Shown here piece by piece: positions 38,701 to 50,860 of a DNA stretch of 64,000 nucleotides (position 1 is its first letter; each line of letters begins with the position of its first letter). The stretch is from Hyaloscypha bicolor E (lineage: Eukaryota > Ascomycota > Leotiomycetes > Helotiales > Hyaloscyphaceae). The stretch covers positions 182,747-246,746 of the forward strand of contig NW_020194575.1 in NCBI RefSeq assembly GCF_002865645.1, given 5' to 3'. Position numbers and translations under genes: made by a program. The notes beneath the pieces are model-generated. The model was not told where the DNA came from, made no database searches, and saw nothing but the letters and a program-made list of their open reading frames with translations.

Positions 38701-39293
38701 TATATATATGATTTATAGCAGGAGGGATTTAAAGGTAAAATAGTTTATAGTAGGTTTATAGAAAGGGTTTAGTAATAAAGGTATCCAGATGCCTAATTCA
38801 GATACCAGATACCTAGTAAAGTATTAAAGTAAATATTTTGCTCTTAAATATTTCGTCTATAATAAGAAATTTAGGAAATAAAATATTATAATTCCGGGAG
38901 GATCTAAAGCTCAAAGAACTCGATTTAATAATAAAATCGAAATAGTAGTTAAAGAGCTTTAAGGGTATATATAAGGTATATATTCCGGAGAGAGAGTCTT
39001 ATAAATACGGGTATTATATAAGTAAAAAAGATAGTTTCTAAGAAAGTAGTTTTGGGGCTAAAAGAAGTTAGTTTTAAAGAATAGTCGAAGTTAAATAAAT
39101 AAATAGTCAAATAGCTAATTACTTATTAATTAGCAAAAGCTAGATATCTTCTTTATAGGCTACTAAATGCTTTTATAAAATTAATAAATAATTCCTTTCT
39201 TTAATATAAAATAGACTAGATTTGTCTTAGGCTACTAAATACTTTTAGGACTAATCTAAAATCTTCTCTAATCTATATATATAAACTAATTAG

Positions 39294-39520
39294 TATTGGT
39301 TTACTAGTAATATATAGTATTATTATATAGGTATAGAAATACTAGTTATATTAGTTAGTAAAGTTATTATTATTATTCAGAAATAGGAATTATAGTATTA
39401 TAATATTAATATATGATCCCTAAATCTACTAAGCCTAAAGGGATCTAGTCTACTAGTTAAGTCACGTATGTAATGCGAGGTTATATAACCCAGGAAATTC
39501 ATAGTATAGCTATTCCAATA
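39294..39520 (-). repeat. 5' LTR of Copia copy C (227 bp)
   Basis: Same length as its partner; keeps CACGTA where B has CACGTG. Followed by the target duplication GTAGT. Confidence 0.9.
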
Positions 39521-39525
39521 GTAGT

Positions 39526-41779
39526 TTTTTAGTTCTTCCTTAATTAATTCTAGTCTAGTTCTATTTCTAATAAAGGTTTTCTATTTTAAGAACTTATTAT
39601 ATATATTACTTAACTTACCTAAAATATTTATATTAAATTTAGTAATTATAGCTATTTTTTCTAATATTAGTAAGTCTTTTATAATTATTTAAGCTTCTTT
39701 AATATTCTGAATTTTAATATTATTAATTTATAGGCTTTTAATAATACTATAGTTTATAAGAATTAGCTATTATATTTTGCTAGCTTAAAAAATCCATTCT
39801 TTAGCTATTTTATTATTTTTAAAGAAATTATATAAGTATTATTAGTATAATAATTATAGGTTATAAAATTAAAAGTTTTCGAAATTATAAGAATTTCTTT
39901 TAAATACTTTTTAAAATAAAGAATAAATTAAAATAGACTTGAATTATATAAAGATATTATATATATTCGAGTTTTTCTTTCTTTCTATTAAGAAAATAAA
40001 GCTAAAATAATAATATATATAATAGAGAAAATAAATATAATAATTAAATATATTTAAAATAATATAATTAGAAATTAGAAATAATTATAGAAAGTAAAAT
40101 ATAGAATTAAGCTTCTATTATATAAAAAAATATAAATATATATATGTAAGGAAATATAATCTAGGAAATAATTAAAGTAAATTAAATTAAATAATAATAA
40201 TAGGAAAATAAAAAAGTAATATAATAAAAATATAAATATAATAATAATATCTAAAGTATTAAAATATAAAAGAAAATAATAATAATTTTATAATATAGGT
40301 ATATTTTGATTCTTTATTTATTTAGAAATATTTCTATTAATTTAAAGAATAATATAAAAGAAAAGAAATAATATAGGAAATATATAAAAAATAAAATATA
40401 TAAATATATTAAAAATATTAGAAAAATATAAAATAAATATTAATAAAAAAGAAATTAAAATAATAGAATTAAGAAATAACTTAGAATAAAATATTACTTT
40501 TTCTAAAACTAATTCGTATTTCTTCTAAAAGCTAATTATATTTATTTAATATTTATTAAAATTAGTTTTATTTAATAGAAAACTATTTAATTAGTTAGAA
40601 TTTTAAAATAATATTTATATTTATAAAAATAATATTAAAGGCTTTAGAGATTATAAAAAGAAGAACTATAAAATAATATAAATAGAATTTATAATACTAT
40701 TATTAAGTTTGAAATAATTAATATTAAAATTAATATAAAATATAAAAAAAATCAAATATTAAAAATTAATATTAAAAATATAAAATTAAAGATATTTTTC
40801 TAATTATTTAAATAATATTTAATAATAAGAAATAGATTAATAATAAAAAATAAATTAATAATAAGAATTAATAAATTATATTAGCTTTTTAAAAAAGTAA
40901 TTAGTTTCTAGTAATAAAATAATATTATAATTAGGAAATAAGTTCTATATAAAAGAAGTTCTTTTTATATAAAAATAGAAATATATAATATATTAATTAA
41001 GCCTTAATATATACTTTTAAAATAGCTATAGTTATATTAAAAAAAAAGTTTTCTAGTATAAAATAGGCTTTAAATAAGTAAATCTAGTTTATCTAATATC
41101 TAAAAGATTTCCAGAATTATATATTATTAAATATTTTTAAAAATAACTATTAGATTTAATAAGATTTCCTTTTTTTCTTATAAGACTTCTAGTTAGCTAT
41201 TTCGTTTATATATAACTTTTAATTAGGAAATTTATTTAGATATTATAAATAAACTTATAATAGTAATTTAAATTAAAATCGAGATTTATAAGTATTATAA
41301 TTAAGCTTTAGACTAATATAAGCCACGAGAATAGCTAGTTAAAAAAGTAAATAAAGCTTCTAAAAGGCTTCTAATTTAGTATTTTATTTTTTCTAGAAAT
41401 ATATATAATAATTATTTATATTATAAAAACTTTTAAAGAAGTATTATAGTTTAGAATTAAAAGTTTATAAAGTAATCTCTCGATTTCCTATTTATTTTTA
41501 TATTAAAAATAAATACTTTATATTTAATTCCCAAAATCTAATAATAAAATCTTATATTAAAAATACTATTTAATAAAATATATAATAATAGTAATAATTA
41601 AATAATAATAAGAAATAAATAATAGTAAAGTTTATTTAATTTCCAGAATAGTAATCTAATAATAATAGTTTCTAAAAGCTATAAATAATAATTAGAAAAG
41701 AGAAAATAAAAGATATATAAAAAATTAAAAGTAATAAGCTTCATTTCAGATTAAAGAAAGCTTCTATTATTAGATACTT
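39526..41779 (-). other. RIPped tract right of Copia C
   Basis: 39526-39960 should be the continuation of the 30915-33392 tract across the copy C insertion, and the minus strand is again coding-like there (FITYNYYTNNTYIISL). From 39960 to about 41780 the DNA is extremely A/T-rich with poly-A/T runs; some 41400-41780 sequence may be the tail of the integrase relic that follows. No LTR boundaries can be drawn. Confidence 0.4.
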
Positions 41780-43300
41780 TCTTTTAGTTTTTTATAAAGG
41801 AAATATATTTTACTTTTTCTAATTCTAGTAATTCTAGAATATATATAATAATATTAGTAGCTTTTTTAATCTTTTAGATATTATTTTACTTATAATACTT
41901 TATAATTATTTCTTTTTCTAATTTTATATTTATTTTAAAATATTTATTTATAAGTATATATTTATTATTAATTTCGTTTTTAGGGAAATACCAGAATTTA
42001 TTTCTTTTAATAAATTATTTAAATTAATTTCCGGTATATGTTTTTTGAAATATAATACTATTAAGCTTTTCTAATATATTATATTCTTTTAATTTATTTA
42101 TATATCTTACTTTATACGAGCTAAGCTAATAGTATAAAAGCTTTATATTTCTTGATTTATTTTAATCTATTAATTTAATATTATATATAAGAACTAGATT
42201 CTTTTTAGAAATAGACTTTAAATATATCTAGTAAATAATATTAAATTATTTCTTTCTCTCTTAGTATCTTTTATTTTTCTTTATTTTGGCTTCTTTAATA
42301 TTTTTATTTCTTATTTTTATTTGCTTTATATATATCTTTAAAAGTATTTCTCTATTATAGACTTTATTTTATTTAAGTATTTTCTAGATTAGAAAATATA
42401 TTTCTATAAATAATATAGCTTTTTTATTATAAACTATATAAAAGAAAATAAATACAATTAGTTTATATATAGTAACTCGATTAATAAATAGAATATATAA
42501 TAATAAATCTATTTAAGGTTTCTTTCTATTTATTATAAATATAATAAGTATTTAAATAATTAGTTAATATCTTTTTTTAATTTTATTTTCTTTAGAATTA
42601 TAGGCTAAAATAATAATTCTATTAATTTCTAGCTTATTAAGTTCCTAAATTACTACTTCTTTAAATTCTAATCTACTATTTACTTTAAGCTATTTAAATA
42701 AACTATATTTATAAATAATTTCTCTCTAAATAAATTTAGTAATCTTTTTACTAGTCGGGTTTTTTTAAAGGTCTAGCTTTAATTTATTCTAAGAAATTAT
42801 CTCTAGTAATAACTAACGAGTTATATTCTTTATAATCTAGTAGTTTAATTATATTAATTTCAAGATAATAGAAAAAAAATATAGCTTTTATTAGATATAG
42901 AACTTTTTCTTATTTTCTTTTTATTCTTATATTAATAAACTTTATAGATACTAATATACTTTTATATATAATTATAGTAACTTTTCTAGTAATAGTAGCT
43001 AGTTATTAAATAAAAAGTATTTTCTTTTCTAATATATCTAATCTTATTATATAGCTTTTTAATAATAATTTCTCTTTATTTTTAGTTATTAATAATAAAT
43101 CGAGGTAAATATATTTTAAATATAACTCTCTATAATAATTAATCTCTTATACTATAATTTAAAGCTTTTCTATTTAATTTTTAAAACTCGGTTTTAGATA
43201 TTTCTTTTAGTTTAAAAAATATTATAAAGTATTATATAATATTCTAATATTATTCGAAATAGCTATTATTTAGAGAATTTAATAAAAACATTAGATTATT
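41780..43300 (-). pseudogene. Integrase relic of a second Ty3/Gypsy lineage
   Basis: Read right to left: a zinc-finger region with its His/Cys positions mutated (about 43200-42900), EINIIKLLDYKEYNSLVITR and, two codons on, FLE-IKARPLKKPD (about 42860-42750), EFKEVVI-ELNKLEINRIII (about 42670-42600) with a Tyr-Asn-Ser in place of the usual His, then YILFINRVTIYKL (about 42490-42440), and YY-LSSYKVRYINKLKEY near 42120-42060, which matches the GPY/F module after the DDE core (Gly-Pro replaced by Ser-Ser). This is a typical Ty3/Gypsy integrase but of a different lineage from copies 1-4. RT and LTRs of this element are not seen. Confidence 0.7.
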
Positions 43301-43345
43301 AAATAAAATATAGAAGTTAGTATTATTATTTATTATTTTACTAGA

Positions 43346-43382
43346 GATTATATATAAAAGGCTATAGCTTTTATTATATAAT
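43346..43382. repeat. Hairpin of the shared 3'-internal type
   Basis: GATTATATATAAAAGGCTAT - AGCTTTTATTATATAAT, the same palindrome as in the Copia and Gypsy elements but outside any LTR pair I can define. Confidence 0.8.
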
Positions 43383-43865
43383 TTCCGAATATTATTATTT
43401 TTTAATACTATTAATTTGCTTCTAGATATAATAAGGCTTTAATTATTAATTTCTAGTAACTAGATTTCATTATTTAAATATCTAGTAAAGATCTTAGGAG
43501 TTTGGTTTTTTAAAACAATATCACGTGACCAAACCGGGACTGCTTTCTTTAATTAAACTTTCTATTTAATAGATATTATTCTAATAATATTAAGCTTTAT
43601 TATTAATTATTTATTAATATTCTTATTATTTTTAATATTACTTTTTTATTATAGGTATTTTAATAATTTATTAGTAATAATATACTTGATTTTAAAATTA
43701 AATAATTAAATTCATATTAGCTAATAAGTAATTAAAGTTCTAGAAAAATCTATAGCTGCTTTACTTAGCTATATAATAAGTATATTAGTATTTAGTTTAA
43801 GAATAAAATAAATTTCATATAGCCAAAATCGTATTTTCTATAAATATTTTACTAGTAAATATAAC
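43383..43865. other. AT-rich spacer before Gypsy copy 4
   Basis: Contains one less-mutated patch at 43495-43545 with TCACGTGA (43521-43528) and ACCGGGACTGC. Otherwise RIPped with no domain. The last five bases, ATAAC, would be the left target duplication of copy 4. Confidence 0.4.
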
Positions 43866-44165
43866 TATTATAAGTATAAGATCTAGGGCCTAAAAGGCAT
43901 AATTAGATTATTTCTATTTCAATAATTCAAAGCTAAAGAAAAAAGAGGATTTCAAAGAAGCCTCGGATCTAAATAATTACGAGCTATATACGGGCCTATA
44001 TACTAGCTTAAATTCGGGGTTATATATAATAATCAGGTAACTATAAATGCCTTATTTAGATACTAAATACTTTACTTAGATACTAGATACCTCTCTCAGA
44101 TACCAGATATCTCTCTAGCTCTAGTCTAATTCCTACTAGTATTATATATTATAATAACTATAATA
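43866..44165 (-). repeat. 3' LTR of Gypsy copy 4 (~300 bp)
   Basis: Begins TATTATAAGTATAAGATCTA on the + strand as in copy 2 (TATTATAAGTATAG), and carries a GATACTAGATACC/CCAGATATC cluster at 44040-44112. The right edge is set by comparison with copy 2. Confidence 0.7.
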
Positions 44166-44233
44166 TTACTTCTTTTCTTAAAGTAAGCTTATTCCCGAGC
44201 TTTAAAAGTTCCTATTAAATTTTCAAGTTATAC

Positions 44234-44269
44234 GTTATATATTAAAGGCCAGGGCCTTTTATATATAAC
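44234..44269. repeat. 3'-internal hairpin of Gypsy copy 4
   Basis: GTTATATATTAAAGGCC / GGCCTTTTATATATAAC around AG, a perfect palindrome almost identical to that of Copia copy C. Confidence 0.9.
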
Positions 44270-44399
44270 TTTAAAGAATTTCCGTCTGTATTATATAGTT
44301 CCGGTAGTATATTATTTTTAGTATAGTCTAATTAATAAGAGAGATTCTAGGGCAGTTCTAGTTATTCGGGATTCTTATTATAAAAGCTCTAAAAAGCTA

Positions 44400-46693
44400 G
44401 AGTATTATTATTTAATAAGAAAGTAAGATACTACTCCGGATCTGGGTTCTATTCTTTTTACTAGACTTGATATTTTAGCTTCTTATAAAGTAGGTTTACT
44501 ATTTATATCTCTTAAACTTTATATTTCGTTTTCCTGTCTTATAGTTCTAATAATAGAGGCTCCGGATTTACTTATCCAGAAAAAGGATTATCTAGATCTT
44601 TATATAGCTTCTCTATATAAAATACCGGATATATTCTTATTAATTCCGGAAGCTTAAGCCTAATAAAATATCTTATTTATTCCAGGATTTTATATAGTTC
44701 TTCTATTTAGTAAGCTAGCTTGCGGCTTAAATAATTATTCTTCTAATACTTAGTAATAATTTATATCTTATTTCTTACTTTAAAATCTATTAGTTAGTAA
44801 TACTTATTAGCTTAAGTAATATAATATTCTTATATTTATATTATATTCTTCTATATCTTTTATTATAATTTATAAAGCCATATTACTAGGGCCTTTATTT
44901 CTTACTATTTAGCTCTTTTTTTAAGGTATCTAATTATACTTGGGTTTCCTAGTTAAATAATATTCGCCGTTTATAGCCCTTTTCTATAAGAAATAAGAAT
45001 TGGCTTATAGTTTTATAAACTAGAATTACTTACTAATAATTAATTATTATTACCTATTTGTTTTAATTATCCTAATAGTAATTCATATAGGAATATAGCT
45101 ATTAGTTAAAATACTAGTTAATAATCTCTATCTAGCTATTAGTTTAGGAATAATTAGTAATTAATAACTTAAGCTTTATACTAATATATTTATAAAACTT
45201 GCTTTAGAAATCTAATATAAACTAGGGGCCTTAATTAGATACTATAGTTTCCGGAATACTAACTTAGTAAATTATATAAGTAAGAAATAGAGATACTAAT
45301 TCTTTAGCTATTAATATATCTCGGATAGGAATTATAATAAGGCACTTGCCTAAATAATTAATAAAAATTATTATTATATTATACTTATTTCTATTTTCTT
45401 GGCATTTCTTAAAATTTACTAATATATATTACTAGAGGCAATTAGGAACTAGTAATAAATATAAGAGCCCTAGCTTCTTATTTCTAGAAATATAGGATTA
45501 TTAGTAAGTATAATAGTTATTTCTATACTAATTAATATTTATATCTTGGCCTAGCTAGTAGTAATAGGCCTAAAGAAGCTATTAAAGCTTAGTTTATTCT
45601 AGGTATTTTATTAGGGGCTATATATATATCTCCTAAATAAGAATAATATATAAGAATATCTCGGATATTATTATATTATTAAATATAAATAGTTTATTAT
45701 ATTATAAGAAAAGGCTATCTTATAATATTTAAGTACTTTCCTTTTTATTTCTTGCCTTATTTTATAGTTTTTCTAGCTCTAGTAACTCTTAGTTCTTGAT
45801 TAATAGCTTATTTACTAGCTAGATATTATTATACTAGGTTTCTTTCTAAGCCAGGCTTATAAAGGCTTTAATTAGGGCTAACTAGAAATCCCGTATAATA
45901 TTATTATTAATCTTTTATTATAAGAAGAGAACTTGGGTCTAGTAAGCTATTATTATCTTATTCTAGGTAATTATATTTTTATACTTCTTATTTAAGGTAT
46001 TTGCTTATTTATTTAACTTGCCTATCTAATATATAAGCTTAAAATAGTAGTAAGAAAAGTACTTTACCTAGTAAGCTTATTTTACTAAAAGCTTTTTTAT
46101 AGTTATAAAGTACTCGAGAGTTTAGTAATCTAAATAAATTATAAAGAGTACCTCCTATAGGCCTTCTAGTTCCGCTTATTATTTAGTTAAGAAAAAATAA
46201 ATAAGTATTTCTTTATTATAAATATTATAGTTTAGTTTTACTAACTATATAGTTTTAGAAAAAAATACTACCGGATACTAGAATTCTATCTAGGGGTCTT
46301 GCTATAAGAGAATACCGGCTATAATTCTATTTAATATATTTATCTTAATTATAGTAAGAAGATTTGGGTTATAGTAATATAGAATTAGTATTAAGAATAT
46401 AGCTTACTTTAGCTTAGTAAAATCTTCTTAATACTAATCTATTTATTTAAATAGAACTCTCTTATATATTAGAGCTATTAGAAGCTTTACTATATAGCTA
46501 TATTCCGTAATAAAGTATTAATAAAAGTTATAAAAGCCTAAAAAGCCTTATATTTCTTTAATTATCTTTAGTAATTACTAGTTCTTAATAACTACTATCT
46601 TATCTAGATCTATTTTAATGCCTCTAATAAAGATAATAAAGTCTAGGTACTTTATATAAGTAATCTTAAATTCTAATTTCTTAATATTTATTT
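44400..46693 (-). pseudogene. Gypsy copy 4 pol fragment
   Basis: Collinear with pol of copies 1 and 2: integrase about 44850-45650, RNase H about 46020-46230, RT thumb to 46690. Blocks shared with copy 2 include AGTACTTGGGTTT-like and CTAAATTCTAATTTCTTAATA text. Stops throughout; no open frame of note. Confidence 0.7.
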
Positions 46694-46703
46694 AAAAAAA
46701 AAA

Positions 46704-46943
46704 TTTTTTTCCTTTTAATGTACTTTATTAGTTTAGAACTATATAGTATGGCTAGCTAAGCTAGCGTGAGTCTCAGTAGCTTATATACAGGCCCAAATTC
46801 CAATATAGGTAGTAAATAGTTGGGGACATACCCCTGAAACAAAAACTTAAGGAAATAAAGAAAAAATGAGTATAAATCGCAATTCCTCCCCTACTTCCTA
46901 TTTCCCTTTTCCCTTTTTCCCTATTTCCCTTTTCCCTTTTTCC
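46704..46943 (-). other. LINE 3' UTR and poly(A) end
   Basis: Contains CCCTTTTTCCC-type pyrimidine repeats (purine-rich on the element strand), a GCTAGCTAAGCTAGC palindrome near 46751-46765 and ends in T8 beside an A10 tract that belongs to the target or junction. Confidence 0.65.
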
Positions 46944-49900
46944 CTATTCCCCTTCTCCTATTCCCTCCCCTATTTCCTCCCCTATTTCCTCCCCTATTTC
47001 CTCTCTTATTTCCTCCCCTATTTCCTCCCCTATTTCCTCCCTTATTTCCACTTCTTCCACTTCCACGCTTCGCTCAATATGCCATTTTCTTATGTATATA
47101 CTAGTTTCTTTTAAGAATACTAGTATATTTGATATCCCAATTTCCGTATATAATAGTAGTTATAGGTTAAAAGCACTAGCTTCCAAGCTCCCTTTAAATA
47201 GACTAAATAGTCTAAGTCGTTCCTCCCTATATAGCATGTAGTATAAAAGGAGGTACTTTGTATTCTTAGTCTTTCCGCATTTATATTTATTATTAGACAT
47301 TATATTTAGCCTGTATAAATAGGACTTTAAATATCCGTAGTCTAGCTTTAGCTAGAAGAAGGCACTAGCTAGGGGCCTAAAAGTTCCTAAAGGTAGGTTT
47401 ATCTTTCTGGATACTTTCTATGGATATATATTACTATATAATTCTAGCTAGGTTTTCGGTTTAGTATAAGATTCTAAAAGTAGTCTATACTCTAGTTTCT
47501 TAACTTTATTAATTTTAACCCCTAGGAAAGCAAAGGAGGTTTTTACTAATTCAGGTTCTAATATAGGAGAAGTGGTACCTAGCTTAGCTAGTTCGTCTGC
47601 TTCTTCGTTCCCTATTATATCTATATACCCTGGAACCCAGATTAGTTCTATATTAGCTCCTTTAGCTTTAAGGACCTTAGTAGCTAGTATAGCTCTAATC
47701 TATTAACTTTGTCCTGGCTTATTAGAAGGAGTTTTTAATCTTAGTAAACTAGCTTGGTTATCTATAAAGATATTAAAAAGCTCTCCTCTCTTTGCTTTAC
47801 TACTAGTATACTTAATAGCTCTAGTAATGCCTTCTAGTTCTCTATTATAGACTATAGCACTAGCTCCTATATTCTGGCTTTCTCTATATTTAGCTATGAC
47901 TAGAATATAAGGAGTTTCGTAACTATAAACTATAAGCCCTAGGCCTACTCCAAGTCCTTTTTTAGTTTGAGATCCATCTATATATATAGATAGTATAGAG
48001 CTATTATTATATAAAGTCTTTAGATAGAAGTTATATAATATAGTAATCTCTTCCTTTGGCTCTTTTAATATAGTGATTTTATAAGGCACTTCTCTGTCCC
48101 AAGGGGTAAAATAAAAGTGTCTTATAGTCTCTAGGTCTTTAGGGTCTATTAGATTACTAATAGAGTCTACTATAGTTTCTACTTGAGACTTTTTGGCCAT
48201 GTGATTTCGCTTTAGATCGGTATTTAGACTATAAATAGAGTTTATATCAGATTCTACTAGTTCTAAATTACGGGATCTTTGGAAGGACTTCTCGAACTCT
48301 AGTCTAATAGGGTATTTTAGACTTAGTTTAAGGATACGGAAGGCATAACGACATTGACTATGGTTTAGCCTTATAATAGGTAGAACTAAAGCTAATTTGA
48401 CCTCTATAGGAATAATAGGAGCAGTTTTGAATACTCCTAGGGTTTTCCTTAGGGCTAGGTTTTGAATCGCCTGTAAAGGCCGAATTTGAGCTTTATTTTC
48501 AGTCTTCTACTATAGTATAGAACCATAGTCTATTATACTAGTAATACAGGCTAAGTATAGCTGTCTAATTACAAAAGGGGATAAACTATGCGATATATTC
48601 ATAAGTCTCTATACCCTATAAAAGGCTTGTTTTACTTTGGAAGCCCTATAGGCTATATATTTCTTAAATCTGAGATTTTCATCGAAATAGATCCCTAGCC
48701 ATTTGACTACTTTACTAGAGGAAACTAGTTCCCTATTAGGTAGTTTTAGACTAGGCTTATTTTTGGAATTATTAAAATGAATAAGCTCTGTTTTATCTAT
48801 ATTAAAGCTAATAGTATTCTTTTTCCCTAAATTGACTATATCCTTTACTTCTCTTTCTAGAGTCTTAATATTTTTCTTTAGACTTTTAGAAGTAGTAATA
48901 AGGGATATATTATCTAAATAGAATCTGAATTTAATATTTGCTAACTTAAATAAGTCTCGGATATAGATAAGAAATAGTATAGGAGATATAGGGCTACCTT
49001 ATAGAATGCTAGTAAGTATAGACCTAAATGCTTTAATACTATTATTAAAAGCTAGTCGTAATACTTAGTCGTCTAGGAATAATAATACCCAGAAAATAAG
49101 GCTAGTAGGTAGTAATAAACTAATTATGATCTGTAATAGCCTATTCTTGGATATGTAATTAAAGGCGCCTTTAATATCTAGGAAGAGAGTACTAGTTTTC
49201 AGCTTATAGGACTTATTTAATTCTACTTTATTTTGTAATAGTAAAGCAGTATTAATAGCTGACTTGTAGAGCCTACCTTTTATTTGGGAGTAGTGCAGTA
49301 GGTCACTAGTCTCGGCTAAATAACTAAGTCGTCTAGCTAGTATTCTCTCAGAAACCTTCCCTAAGTAATTAAGTAAGGAAATAACTCGATATACTTTAGG
49401 TAGGGAATAGTTTAGTTTCCCTAATTTCTTTAGAATAAAGCCAGTAGCTTATTTCCAGACTTTAGGGTAGTATCCCTTATTAATAAATAAGGAATATAGC
49501 CTATAAAAGATGTCTGGAGAAGCTCTATAAGCGTGAACTATAATCTCTTAAGTAACTAAGTCTGGTCCTGGGATTTTCCCCTTTATCTTAGAAATACAGG
49601 CTTATTCTAGCTCTATTTTAGATAAAATAGGCCAGTCCCATTTTGAGCTAGGCCTATAGTTTATTAAACTAGTAGGCTCAGTAATAGGGAGTAGTGGGAA
49701 AAGCACAGTTCTAAAGATATTACACTTCTCTTGGAAAGTCGATTTAAGCTCATTAGAGTTACTATCTAAGATACTAGGGATAGGTTAATATATAGTATCT
49801 TTAGTATATTTCATAGCTTTAAAAATCAACTGGGAGTCTTTATTCTCTAAGAACTTATTCCAATACACTAGCTTAGTACTCTTAATAGTATTAAAATAGG

Positions 49901-50860
49901 TGTTTTTTGCATTTTGGAGTTCTTGTTTATAGAGAGTATACCCTAAAGCTTTAGACTTACGGCTATAGTATAGCATTAATTTACGTAAGGTCTTTAAGTC
50001 CTCATTCCACCAGGGTTTAGAATACGGACTAGTAGTAGATTTTGGAATACTATTACTAGCTGCTTCCACTATTCTATTAGTAAAGTCTTCTGCTAATAGG
50101 TCTAGTTCATGGTTTCCAGGTATACTAGTAAGTGGAAAAGGCATATTCTCAAGGCTATTAATAAGGTAGTAATAGTAAATAGAACCCCGAAGTGATCAGA
50201 ACCTAAGTCTGGTAGCACTTGCCAGTCTTTAATCTTAGTCACTATTTCACTAGTAGCAAAACTTAAGTCTAATACGGAAGGAATGAACATATTAGGTCTA
50301 TAGAAGGTACCTTCCCCTGGTTTATTTAATAGCCTTAGAGAATGGTTCTCTATATAGCTAATTAAATAAACTGCATAACTACTTTAAGGTTTAAGGGAAT
50401 CCTACTAAGGATGATATATATTAAAATCACCTAGTAATAGAGAGCTATTATAGAGAGTAGTAGGTAAAATGTCCTCTCTTAATATAGTTAATATACTATT
50501 AGGGTCTTCTGGGTAAATTGCATTATAGAAATTAATTAGCTACATTTTTAGTATACCCAGACTTAAGTCTATAATTAAGTAATCAGGATTACTTGGTAAG
50601 TTTGAGGCTAGACTAGCTTGCAGTTCGCGAGCTATATAAAATAGGGTTCTAGGCCTCAGGGTACCGTAATTCGGGAGTATTTGGAAATAGCTAGAGTATA
50701 TAATAGAATAATATTCCCGATTATTATTCCCTGCTATTACCCAAGGCTCCTGGATTACTAGGACTTTAATATCCAGTTCTATAGCTATTTACAAGACGTT
50801 TTCAGTAGTAGAGCTATTATGATTCACATTAACTTATAGTACTTTGACGTAGCTACTCAT
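46944..50860 (-). pseudogene. LINE ORF2 relic: endonuclease-RT-RNase H with EEIG repeat tail
   Basis: ORF2 nicks the target and reverse-transcribes the RNA. The ATG at 50858-50860 overlaps the ORF1 stop (ATGAGTAG). Endonuclease about 50860-50180: VLVIQEPW, LLGDFNIYHP, SVLDLSFATSEI and GSDHFGVLF. A one-base frameshift lies near 50165. RT about 49560-48700: VYRVISLLNYLGK, LDIKGAFNYISKNRL, a stop in the GLPQGS-type motif, and YLDN in place of YxDD near 48905. RNase H about 48010-47590: IDGS, ELEG, FIDNQA, then EADELAK; at 47703 two adjacent stops (TAA TAG). The C-terminal Cys/His finger is about 47300-47230 (CGKTK kept, His lost). The frame then runs into seven EEIG-like repeats and stops at TAG 46944-46946. 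About 1305 codons, typical for the clade. Confidence 0.88.
46959..47042 (-). repeat. 12-bp minisatellite encoding (EEIG)n
   Basis: Seven units of TAGGGGAGGAAA on the minus strand (two with TAAGAG or TAAGGG variants). The frame is that of ORF2, giving EEIG/EEIR units. The + strand open frame at 46866-47114 is only the complement of this repeat. Confidence 0.9.

Larger units (their letters stand above)
33393..39520 (-). mobile_element. Ty1/Copia LTR retrotransposon, copy C (complete)
   Basis: 6128 bp with two 227-bp LTRs, in reverse orientation. Target duplication GTAAT (33388-33392) and GTAGT (39521-39525), one mismatch consistent with a later G to A change. LTRs start TATTGGAATAG and end AATA on the element strand (original TGTTGG...CCAACA). 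The coding interior is closely related to copy B, but the LTR differs in its U3 half. Confidence 0.9.
43866..46693 (-). mobile_element. Ty3/Gypsy copy 4, 3' fragment (RT part-IN-LTR)
   Basis: Reverse-oriented. A 3' LTR at 43866-44165 is followed inward by a pyrimidine run (CTTCTTTTCTT, the polypurine tract on the minus strand), the hairpin, integrase, RNase H and the end of RT. It stops at 46693 at the position equivalent to about 57690 of copy 2 (just after the RT YxDD region) where the LINE begins. The rest, including the 5' LTR, is not found beyond the LINE. The LTR is a diverged subfamily, about 300 bp. Confidence 0.75.

Noticed and set aside
46866..47114. 82-residue + strand open frame rich in Phe, Pro and Ser
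   Set aside because: It is the complement of the LINE ORF2 12-bp minisatellite and has no independent gene features.
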